Source: an uncultured Fibrobacter sp. | GTDB taxonomy: Bacteria; Fibrobacterota; Fibrobacteria; Fibrobacterales; Fibrobacteraceae | Direction: 5' to 3' | Assembly (NCBI GenBank): GCA_934691725.1 | Contig: CAKUTF010000063.1 | Coordinates: 1 to 8,804 of the forward strand | DNA: 8,804 nt | Shown: piece after piece, positions 1 to 6,340 of the stretch | How the letters are laid out: each line of letters starts with the position of its first letter | Numbering within the stretch: the first letter of the stretch is position 1 | Program-made: the position numbers and the translations under genes | Notes under the pieces: model-generated | The model's database searches: none | The model's input: only the letters and a program-made list of their open reading frames with translations | Told to the model about the DNA's origin: nothing

Positions 1-69
1 GGTACGGCTTGCGCCTCTGCCTTGCTTCTTTCATGACGTTATTATAGCATATTCTCGCTATGAAAACAA

Positions 70-301
70 GTTCTAAGCTCTAAGTTCTCTCAACTAAGCT
101 CTGAACCCCGTGTCCCGCTTACCGCTTCCCAAAAGCTTAGATGTACGCAGTTCTGACCACTGCTCGCTTACCACTGACTACTAAGCTTAGACGTCCTCGG
201 ACTCATCCCTATTCCCTCATCCCTAGTCCCTAAGCTTAGACGTCCACGGCTCTGGCCACTGACCACTGTTCTAAGCGCTAAGTTCTCTCAACTAAGCTCT
301 G
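70..301 (-). repeat. Heptad-periodic intergenic repeat array (left array A)
   Basis: Read on the minus strand, this stretch is built almost wholly of degenerate 7-nt units that change family along the array: AGAGCTT/AGAACTT, then AGTGGTC/AGTGGCC, then AGGGACT/AGGGATG, then AGTGGTA/AGTGGTC, then GGGAAGC/GGTAAGC. Near-constant punctuation containing GACGTCTAAGCTT occurs at plus positions 133-150, 183-200 and 232-249. The last two are exactly 49 nt (7 x 7) apart. The segment 70-103 recurs at 268-301 with 33 of 34 bases identical. No ORF or RNA gene is apparent. The periodicity is seen directly; what makes or uses it is unknown. Confidence 0.85.
207..230 (-). other. Potential G-quadruplex, (G3N4)3G3
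   Basis: CCC tracts at 207-209, 214-216, 221-223 and 228-230 are spaced by 4 nt, which gives four GGG tracts in register on the minus strand. It is the mirror-strand counterpart of 8702-8725 and sits in the same 28-nt slot between two punctuation copies. Confidence 0.6.
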
Positions 302-350
302 GATAGCTCGACAAGCTCGCTAACCTGTCAAATTCCATTTCTTAAAGGGG

Positions 351-373
351 ATTCCCCGGTCAAGCCGGGGAAT
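351..373. repeat. Perfect 9-bp palindromic hairpin element
   Basis: ATTCCCCGG at 351-359 pairs perfectly with CCGGGGAAT at 365-373 around a 5-nt TCAAG loop. It resembles the dispersed intergenic palindromes of REP type seen in many bacteria. No T-run follows on either strand, so it is a poor intrinsic terminator. It is the first member of the GGGAATGACA cluster that extends to 470. Confidence 0.75.
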
Positions 374-470
374 GACAACATAGTGAGCACGGGAATGACA
401 TGGGAATGGAAAGCCGGGAAATGACAGAAGAGAGGAGTTTGGGAATGACATTATAGCGAGCCGGGGAATA
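365..470 (+). repeat. GGGAATGACA short-repeat cluster
   Basis: GGGAATGACA occurs at 368-377, 391-400 and 441-450. A one-base-insertion variant lies at 416-425 and a partial copy (CCGGGGAATA) at 461-470. The segments between them are also related: ATAGTGAGCACGGG and TTATAGCGAGCCGGGG look like diverged copies. The spacing (23, 25 and 25 nt) is irregular and not heptad-based, so this is a different repeat type wedged between the two heptad arrays. Confidence 0.7.
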
Positions 471-473
471 GCA

Positions 474-568
474 CCGTGTCCCACTCTCCGCTTCCAAAAA
501 GCTTAGATGTTTGCTGACCAAATACTCATTCCTCACTCCTAATTTCTCATTCTCTTAGACGTCCGCGG
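474..568 (-). repeat. Heptad-periodic intergenic repeat array (left array B)
   Basis: This is a second block of the same kind as 70-301. Positions 474-510 repeat 108-144 with 33 of 37 bases identical. The block holds the punctuation AAGCTTAGATGT at 499-510 and TTAGACGTCCGCGG at 555-568. Between these, the minus strand reads AATGAGA-like heptads. The array ends 48 nt before the start codon of the gene at 617, so it may overlap that gene's promoter. I saw no convincing -35/-10 pair there. Confidence 0.8.
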
Positions 569-616
569 TTCCAAGCTCTTCATTATTTTTACATTTCACG
601 GAAAGCGGAGAATAGG

Positions 617-1168
617 ATGAAAAATTTTTGGAAAGCCTTGATCCTTTTGGGAACCTTTGCCATGGCGGAAGACATGACCGCTACGACAGCGAACGGCTCG
701 GTCGTGATTTTGCACGACAACGGTCGCTGGGAATACTACCGGAACAATTCCAAAGTCCGCGACATCCGGGAATCGGCCATTCCGAAGGATATGCAGACGA
801 CCGTGACAATCGAATACGAGGACGCTTCGAAATTGCAAAAGGATATGCGGATGCGCCTGGAAGCGGACGATATTTCCGAAGACGTCATTCGCGACAGCCT
901 GCGAACCCTTCCGGCGGGCGGGATTCTTCATTTTTGCGTTCCCGAGGAACAGGTGCACCGCGGAAATCCCCGAATGTTTACTTACACGGTCTGGGTCGGG
1001 AAAAAGCAGGTTTACAGGTCGTCGGTCTCGGAATCGGAAGCTGTCCCTTCGGAAACAGCCGGCGTTTCGTATCTGCTTTCCGTTCCGCTGCACACCAAGC
1101 TTCGCGGGGAACACTTGAAAGCCCGCGTGGAAGACGGTCTCGGCTCGATTGATTTCGATATCCGCTGA
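617..1168 (+). CDS. Secreted small protein of unknown function (DUF3157-like N-terminal motif)
   Basis: A 183-residue protein with a typical Sec signal peptide: Lys at position 2, a hydrophobic core at about 4-15, and a likely signal peptidase I site after Ala-Met-Ala at residue 17. The mature protein should be periplasmic or secreted. Residues about 21-41 carry the pattern T-A-N-G-S-V-V-I-L-H-D-N-G-R-W-E-Y. This resembles the short '(A)DG..V.L.DDG.W.Y' segment of small periplasmic proteins annotated DUF3157; I recall this similarity and have not searched it. The rest is mixed and charged with one Cys at 107 and no recognisable catalytic motif. The start is supported by GGAG at 607-610, 6 nt upstream. 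Its stop overlaps the next gene's start (TGATG), so the two are probably translationally coupled. Function is not known. Confidence 0.8.
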   Translation: MKNFWKALILLGTFAMAEDMTATTANGSVVILHDNGRWEYYRNNSKVRDIRESAIPKDMQTTVTIEYEDASKLQKDMRMRLEADDISEDVIRDSLRTLPAGGILHFCVPEEQVHRGNPRMFTYTVWVGKKQVYRSSVSESEAVPSETAGVSYLLSVPLHTKLRGEHLKARVEDGLGSIDFDIR

Positions 1169-2262
1169 TGGAAAATCCTCGTTTTGCGGTTGTCGATGTC
1201 GAGACGACGGGTGGAAGGCCCGGTTGGGCGCGCATCATCGAAATAGGAATCGTTCTCGTCGATGACTGGAAAGTTACGCGTCGCTTTGAATCCTTTGTGA
1301 AAACATCGGAGGAGCTTTCCCCGTTCATCCAGAACCTGACGGGAATCACGCCGGAGAAACTGGACAACGCTCCGACTTTTGACGAAATCTCCCGTAAAGT
1401 CGCGACGCTTCTCGACGGACGCATCTTTGTCGCGCACAATGTCGCTTCGGATTATAGCGCGGTCGCTTCGGAGATGAAGCGTTCCGGTCTGGAATTTTCG
1501 CCGGAAAAGCTTTGCACGGTCAAGCTTTCCCGCAAGGTCTTTCCGGGGCTTCCAAAATACAGCCTCCACGATTTGACGCTGTCGCTCGGACTTCCGGATT
1601 TTGAAAGCCACCGGGCGCTGAACGATGCGCTGGCCGCGGCGCGAATCCTATTGCTTGCAAAGGAGCGCTTTGGTTCGGAACCGATTGACGAACTTCTCCG
1701 CGGCGGAAAACGCCCGACTGTCTATCCCAAAGGTTTCGACGACCGGAGAATCTTCCAGATTTCGCAAAAGCCCGGAATCGTTTACTTTGTCGGGAAAAGC
1801 GGTATCCTGTATGCGACGGCGGCGCGAAATGCCCGGACGCGTGTCTTGGAAATCCTTTCGCAGCGGAAGAGAAATCCGCTCAAGGGACTTTTGGAAGGAA
1901 TCACGGATATCCGCGTGAAGGAACTCGGGTCGGAAATCTTGGCGAGGCTCTGCCTGGAATCGGAACTTTCAGCGACACATTATCCGTGCAATGCCGAACC
2001 CGCTAAAAAGCCGGACATCGGAGCGCCGCTTCCCGACATGGCGGTGTTTTTTCCCGGGAGATTCCCCGGCGACCGCAGCGTTGTAATCGTCCGCCGCGGC
2101 AAGGTTCTCGGCTACACATTCGTCCGCGAAGAGGAAAGCTACAGCCTGTATGATATTTTGGACAGGCTCATTCTGTTTCACCAGACGGAAAATCTCGTGC
2201 CGATTTTAAGGCCTGCGCTGGAGAAAAATGGCGTTCGGGTGCAATTTATAAAGGAAAAATGA
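1168..2262 (+). CDS. DnaQ-like 3'-5' exonuclease fused to a degenerate GIY-YIG domain
   Basis: A 364-residue protein with a DEDDh exonuclease domain at about 5-165. The Exo I motif D-V-E-T-T-G gives D10 and E12, Exo II (A-H-N-V-A-S-D) gives D95, and Exo III (H-R-A-L-N-D) gives H148 and D153. All five metal-binding or catalytic residues of the DnaQ family are present, so 3'-5' exonuclease activity on DNA is likely. From about 202 the sequence looks like the UvrC-type GIY-YIG nuclease fold (P202-G203-I-V-Y), but the second half of the signature is Y215-A-T, not Y-I/V-G, so the second module may be inactive. A C-terminal segment of about 288-360 is predicted alpha/beta. The same exonuclease plus UvrC-N-like layout is known in bacterial proteins often labelled 'DNA polymerase III epsilon/GIY-YIG'. 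It is not the replicative epsilon subunit. It overlaps the upstream gene by 1 nt and the downstream gene by 4 nt. A role in DNA repair or degradation is inferred. Confidence 0.88.
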   Translation: MENPRFAVVDVETTGGRPGWARIIEIGIVLVDDWKVTRRFESFVKTSEELSPFIQNLTGITPEKLDNAPTFDEISRKVATLLDGRIFVAHNVASDYSAVASEMKRSGLEFSPEKLCTVKLSRKVFPGLPKYSLHDLTLSLGLPDFESHRALNDALAAARILLLAKERFGSEPIDELLRGGKRPTVYPKGFDDRRIFQISQKPGIVYFVGKSGILYATAARNARTRVLEILSQRKRNPLKGLLEGITDIRVKELGSEILARLCLESELSATHYPCNAEPAKKPDIGAPLPDMAVFFPGRFPGDRSVVIVRRGKVLGYTFVREEESYSLYDILDRLILFHQTENLVPILRPALEKNGVRVQFIKEK

Positions 2263-2657
2263 AAAAACTTCTACAATTCCTGATTCTAATCCTTTGCTCG
2301 TGTTCAATCGATAGCGAAGAAAGCGGAGAGAAGCTTTCTTTTCGAATGCTGTCCGTTTGTGACGATTCGGATGAAGAGGATTCTTTTTTGGATAGTACCG
2401 TTTTTGTGAAAAATCCGGATGGCTCTGCCGATGCCGAATGGAAAATGTTTTGGCAATGCGGGATGGATTCCTATCTGGTCGCCAAAAAGAAAGAGGATTC
2501 GCTGTTCATCCATGCGGAATCAAAGCAAAAAGAGAAAACCACGTGTATTTGTGTGGCTCATCTTAACGTGACGATTCCGAAAGAGTATCTGGACGCAAAA
2601 ATTCTTGTGTTAAATGAATTGCGTTCGCGACCGATTAAAATTATCTATCGGGAGTGA
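2259..2657 (+). CDS. Small lipoprotein of unknown function
   Basis: A 132-residue protein. The N terminus has two lysines, a Leu/Ile-rich stretch and a Cys-Ser-Cys. The best lipobox is L12-C-S-C15, with C13 a less likely alternative, so export and lipidation by Lgt/LspA are expected. The mature chain begins with an acidic tether (about 16-42) and later has C67 and the close pair C95/C97, which lies before a beta-rich end. No family is recognised. It starts inside the last codons of the exonuclease gene (ATGA overlap), which implies coupled translation, although an exported lipoprotein and a nuclease make an odd pair. Four 60-nt blocks counted here are 42-45% GC, against 47-58% in three blocks of the preceding gene. 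That suggests a different history or lower codon optimisation. The stop codon lies in the loop of the hairpin at 2645-2668. Confidence 0.75.
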   Translation: MKKLLQFLILILCSCSIDSEESGEKLSFRMLSVCDDSDEEDSFLDSTVFVKNPDGSADAEWKMFWQCGMDSYLVAKKKEDSLFIHAESKQKEKTTCICVAHLNVTIPKEYLDAKILVLNELRSRPIKIIYRE

Positions 2658-2668
2658 TTTCCCGATAG
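2645..2668. terminator. Candidate bidirectional terminator between convergent operons
   Basis: CTATCGGGA (2645-2653) and TCCCGATAG (2660-2668) form a perfect 9-bp stem with a 6-nt loop, which contains the TGA stop of the lipoprotein gene (2655-2657). On the minus strand the hairpin is followed at once by the U-rich ATAATTTTAA, a reasonable intrinsic terminator for topB. On the plus strand the T-run (five T at 2679-2683) begins about 10 nt later, so termination there is less certain. The convergent stop codons are only 14 nt apart. Confidence 0.7.
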
Positions 2669-2671
2669 CGG

Positions 2672-5131
2672 CTATTCCTTTTTCCTTGCGAAACGGCGGC
2701 CCTTGCCGGGGATGCGCGGCGGAAAATCGAACTTGATCTTTCCTGTGGCTTTATCTAGCAGAAGATAGGCGTCGAAAAGACGGTGCGTCTTGGCGGAGCG
2801 AAAACCCTGGATCAGGTCTGTCTTTTCTCCGGCGAGGAGCTTCTTTAAATCGGCGACGGAAATTTCCTTTCCGAGGATGATTTTGTTCAGGTGAAATCCC
2901 GTTTTCGCCTTGTCGAGATAGCTCTTTGAAACGTAGGCGGTGAGCGTATCGAAAACGGGGCTTCCGTCGAGCGGCGAGATGCCGAGTTCTTCGCCGAGTT
3001 CCGTTTCTCCCGAAGCTTCGTCGTTATCGAAAACGAACTTGATCTTGTCCTTTTCGAGAACGAGCCCAGCGGAAAATTCCATGCCGCGCTTGGAGCGGAA
3101 TCCGGTCAGGGGACCGATCTTCCCTTGGGTGAGAAGTTCCACGACTTCTTCCCCGGACATTTTTCTTCCACCGAGAATTTTCCGAATCTGGATGCCGTCC
3201 TCGGTTTCGTAGCGGGAAACGCTTTCGAAGACTTTTTTCCCGTTGACCGGGCTGAATTCGGCTTCTTTCCGGGTATCCTCTTCCTTGAAGTTCCGGATGT
3301 TGTTCACCATCTTGGTGGTCAAGTCCTCGATTCCCTTCATGAATTCGGAGCGGGTTTCCTTGCCCTTTTCGATTTGGGAAAGCTGGTATTCCCATTCGCC
3401 GGTGAGTTCCGGGCTGGTGAGGTTTTCGATTTTCATCGCCCGGGCGACGTGAATCAGCCCGAACGCCTTGCTGGTCGGGACCAGTTCCTTGCCGTCGCGG
3501 ATCATGTACTTGTCGGAAATGAGCTTTTCGATGATGGCTGCCCGCGTTGCCGGAGTTCCCATACCGCGGTCTTTCATGGCATCGGCGAGTTCGTCGTCCT
3601 TGACGAGCTTTCCTGCGTTTTCCATCATGGAAAGCAGCGAACTTTCCGTGTAGCGTGGCGGCGGGTTGGTCTTTTCGGCGGAAATTTCAAATTCCTTTCC
3701 GAGCGCCTTTTCGCCTTGGATCGGCGCAATGTTCGCCTCGTCGTCGGAGGATTTTCCATAGACCTCCTTGAAGCCTGGGAACTTTAGGATTTTTCCTTCG
3801 GTGAGGAACTTTTCGCCTTCTATTTCCGTGATGCGCGTCGTGTTCAGGTATTCCGCGGGCGGATAGAAAACAGCGATGAAGCGCTGGCAGATCATCGTGT
3901 AGATTTTCATCTCCGCTTCGCTGAGCGACTTGATCTTGTTGCCGGTCGGGATAATGGCGAAGTGGTCCGAGATTTTGCTGTTGTTGAAGATTCGCGGATC
4001 CTTTTTCACCCAGCCGTTTTCGAGAGCCTTGGCGGCGAACTTTTCGAGATTTCCCTCCATGGTGGCGAGCGTCTTCTTGACGGTTCCGACGTAATCCTCC
4101 GGCAGGGCGCGGCTGTCGGTTCTCGGATAGGAGGTGAGCTTGTGGCGTTCGTAGAGAGCCTGGGCGATGGAAAGCGTCGTCTTGGCGCTGAATCCGAACC
4201 GGTTGTTCGCTTCGCGCTGGAGAGACGTCAGGTCGTAAAGCGGTCCGCATTTCTGGATGCTAGGCTTGGTCGTCTCGGAAACGGTTCCTGTCTTTCCGAG
4301 ACATTTTTTGACGATATCGTTTGCCTGGTTCTCGTCCCAGATTCTGTCCTTGTCGGATTTGAGGTCGGGATTGAACCATTTGCCCGTGTATTCGGATTTG
4401 CCGGATTCGAATGTTCCGCGAATCGTCCAGTAGGGTTTTGAAACAAAGGCGTTCCGTTCTTCTTCCCGGTTTACGATCATCGCGAGCGTCGGGGTCTGCA
4501 CGCGTCCGCAAGGGGTGAGCTGGAAACCGCCGAAGCGGCTGTTGTAGGCGGTGAGTCCGCGCGACCCGTTGATTCCCACGAGCCAGTCCGCTTCCGAGCG
4601 GGACAGCGCGGCGTCGAGCAGGTTCTGCATTTCTTCGTGTGTCCGCAGATGTTCGAACGCGTCCCGGATGGAAGCTTGCGTCATGCTCTGCATCCACAGG
4701 CGGAGAAGAACCTTGTCCTTGAGACCGGTCTTTCCTTTTTCAAATTCCAAAATGTAGTGGAAAATCAGCTCGCCTTCTCTGCCCGCATCGCAGGCGTTGA
4801 TGATTGTCCCGACGTCTTTTCGACGGATGAGCTTTCCCAGGGCGGAAAGCTGCGACTTCGATGTCGGAATCGCCTTGAGCTCAAAGGTGTCGGGCAAGAT
4901 GGGAAGCGTGTCCATTGTCCAGTTTTTGTACTTGTCGCTGATTTCCTTCGGGTCGCAGAGAGTAACCAGATGGCCTAGCGCCCAGGAGACAATGTAGGCG
5001 TCGTTTTCGTAATGGCTCTTTTCCTTTCTGAATTTTCCGCCGATGGAAATTGCCCGGACGAGGTCTTGGGCAACGCTCGGTTTTTCGGCGATGACAAGGG
5101 TTAATTTATCTGTAACTGTCTTTTTGACCAT
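2672..5131 (-). CDS. topB: DNA topoisomerase III (type IA) with two C-terminal repeat domains
   Basis: An 819-residue type IA topoisomerase that cuts one DNA strand through a 5'-phosphotyrosine, acting on supercoils, precatenanes and recombination intermediates. Numbering from this start, the Toprim domain has E16 (I-A-E-K-P-S) and D115-A-G-R-E119-G-E. The catalytic tyrosine is Y335 in T-S-Y-P-R-T-D-S-R, with R337 behind it. S-D-H-F-A-I-I-P-T (about 388) and G-M-G-T-P-A-T-R (about 523) are standard core motifs. Two related C-terminal modules, about 629-701 and 721-803, each with an ILG(G/K) and a GFRS motif, match the topoisomerase C-terminal repeat. They make the protein longer than E. coli TopB, which is about 650 residues. 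An earlier ATG at 5146 would add five residues but has no Shine-Dalgarno. The chosen ATG has GAAAGG (5138-5143) 6 nt upstream and lies 2 nt after the glycosyltransferase stop, so the pair is probably an operon. Confidence 0.95.
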   Translation of the reverse strand: MVKKTVTDKLTLVIAEKPSVAQDLVRAISIGGKFRKEKSHYENDAYIVSWALGHLVTLCDPKEISDKYKNWTMDTLPILPDTFELKAIPTSKSQLSALGKLIRRKDVGTIINACDAGREGELIFHYILEFEKGKTGLKDKVLLRLWMQSMTQASIRDAFEHLRTHEEMQNLLDAALSRSEADWLVGINGSRGLTAYNSRFGGFQLTPCGRVQTPTLAMIVNREEERNAFVSKPYWTIRGTFESGKSEYTGKWFNPDLKSDKDRIWDENQANDIVKKCLGKTGTVSETTKPSIQKCGPLYDLTSLQREANNRFGFSAKTTLSIAQALYERHKLTSYPRTDSRALPEDYVGTVKKTLATMEGNLEKFAAKALENGWVKKDPRIFNNSKISDHFAIIPTGNKIKSLSEAEMKIYTMICQRFIAVFYPPAEYLNTTRITEIEGEKFLTEGKILKFPGFKEVYGKSSDDEANIAPIQGEKALGKEFEISAEKTNPPPRYTESSLLSMMENAGKLVKDDELADAMKDRGMGTPATRAAIIEKLISDKYMIRDGKELVPTSKAFGLIHVARAMKIENLTSPELTGEWEYQLSQIEKGKETRSEFMKGIEDLTTKMVNNIRNFKEEDTRKEAEFSPVNGKKVFESVSRYETEDGIQIRKILGGRKMSGEEVVELLTQGKIGPLTGFRSKRGMEFSAGLVLEKDKIKFVFDNDEASGETELGEELGISPLDGSPVFDTLTAYVSKSYLDKAKTGFHLNKIILGKEISVADLKKLLAGEKTDLIQGFRSAKTHRLFDAYLLLDKATGKIKFDFPPRIPGKGRRFARKKE

Positions 5132-5133
5132 TG

Positions 5134-6273
5134 CTAACCTTTCCATTTAAAATGTCCGGCTATTCCGAAGAGAACGGCGAATACGGTAAAAGGGGCGTGC
5201 ACGATTTCTACGGGGAGAAACCATTTGAAAAGCTGCCTCTGCCGAAAGATGCGAAGCCCGCGCAGCTCGACGCAGGAATCCCCGAGGAGCTTGACAGAAA
5301 TCCCGAAGACCGTGGCGATAAAAATCTTGACGCTGAAGAAGGAGAGAACGTATCCGAGCGAAAGCGCGCAAAAGAAAAGAAAGACCATTACGAGCAGCGC
5401 GACCGTCTTCGGCGCATAGTAGGTTGTCTTGGATGCCCAGCGTTTTCGCTGTTCCCAAAGTTCGGGCAGGGTTTCTTTCCCCTGGGTTGTCACGAAGGCT
5501 TCGGGGTTTACGGAATAGCGCGCTTTCCACGGGGCTTCGCGGACGAGCTTTTGCAGGAGCAGATCGTCATCGCCGCTCTGGATTTTGGAAACCCCTTCAA
5601 AGCCGTGGACGTTTTCGAAAAAGCTGCGCCTGTAGGCGAGATTGTTTCCCGTGCTGGTGATGGGCGTTCCCATGGCAAGCGCTCCCGTTCCCGCAATTCG
5701 GTAGGCGAGCGTTTCGACAGCCTGCATGTTCAAAAGCCAGTTGGAACGGTTCTTCGGGAGTTCGATGTAGGAGTGGCCCGCGACAAAGTCGATGCCCGGT
5801 TCGAATTCCGTGACCATCGCGCGGATCCAGGTCGGAAGGACTTGGCAATCGGCGTCGGTCAGAAGGAGAATTTCGCCTTCGGAAGCTTCGACGAGTTTCG
5901 CGATGGCGTTCTTCTTGGCGCTTTCCCCATCGGGAAGTTCCGTGATGGGGACGACGTGAATCCTGTCCGGAAATCTTTCCGCATATTCGGCAAGAATCTG
6001 CGGGGTTCTGTCCGTGGAGCGGTCGTCGGCAATCCAGATGTCCCAGCGCCCCTTGTAGCGTTGCTTCATCAGCGAATCGATCGTCTTCGAAATATTCGCC
6101 TCTTCGTTTCTCGCCGAGACGAGAATGCTGACTGATGGAAGCGGATTTCGGATGGAATTTCCCAGGCGAACCTTTCCTAGGGCATGGAACAGGCGCATCT
6201 CGAACGCGGCGTAAAAAAACGCCGTGACGACAAGAAGGAAAATGAACGCATATTCCAGGACGACAAATACCAT
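5134..6273 (-). CDS. Membrane-anchored family 2 glycosyltransferase
   Basis: A 379-residue inner-membrane protein: one N-terminal membrane segment (about 3-24), a cytosolic GT-A catalytic domain (about 46-285), and about three C-terminal membrane segments (roughly 290-312, 313-331 and 352-373). Catalytic signatures are in order: V-S-I-L-V-S-A-R-N-E-E at 47-58, D83-D84 in the nucleotide-sugar site, the metal-binding D140-A-D142, G234-D-D-D237 near the catalytic base, and Q275-R-K-R-W279, a Q-x-x-R-W motif. It should transfer a sugar from a nucleotide donor to a lipid or polysaccharide acceptor; donor and acceptor cannot be read from the sequence. Q-x-x-R-W occurs in processive synthases, but this protein lacks the larger membrane bundle of cellulose synthase. 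The start at 6273 has only a weak AAAAGA upstream; a later start would remove the membrane anchor. topB follows after 2 nt. Confidence 0.9.
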   Translation of the reverse strand: MVFVVLEYAFIFLLVVTAFFYAAFEMRLFHALGKVRLGNSIRNPLPSVSILVSARNEEANISKTIDSLMKQRYKGRWDIWIADDRSTDRTPQILAEYAERFPDRIHVVPITELPDGESAKKNAIAKLVEASEGEILLLTDADCQVLPTWIRAMVTEFEPGIDFVAGHSYIELPKNRSNWLLNMQAVETLAYRIAGTGALAMGTPITSTGNNLAYRRSFFENVHGFEGVSKIQSGDDDLLLQKLVREAPWKARYSVNPEAFVTTQGKETLPELWEQRKRWASKTTYYAPKTVALLVMVFLFFCALSLGYVLSFFSVKIFIATVFGISVKLLGDSCVELRGLRIFRQRQLFKWFLPVEIVHAPFTVFAVLFGIAGHFKWKG

Positions 6274-6340
6274 GTCTTTTAAATGTAGCTCAAGAATGAT
6301 TTTTTATGCGGTTTGCAGGTGGGAAAAGGCTTGTCTTTTC

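Noticed and set aside
1..69. A promoter suggested by TTATTATAG at about 39-47
   Set aside because: The nearest -35-like hexamer (TTGCTT at 22-27) is only about 13 nt away, and no gene starts downstream before the repeat array. The stretch is left unassigned.
133..249. CRISPR-like array (constant punctuation with 28-nt variable gaps)
   Set aside because: The gaps are themselves made of related heptads, not unique spacers. The punctuation varies between copies, and no cas gene is in the window.
3125..3787. A 220-codon plus-strand open frame inside topB
   Set aside because: It lies wholly within the conserved core and C-terminal repeats of topoisomerase III; the product is Phe/Gly/Val-rich with no motif.
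5131..6135. A 334-codon plus-strand open frame opposite the glycosyltransferase
   Set aside because: The opposite strand encodes a complete family 2 glycosyltransferase with all motifs. The plus-strand frame has a compositionally odd Arg/Asp/Gly/Phe-rich product with no recognisable motif, and is a shadow of the codon bias.
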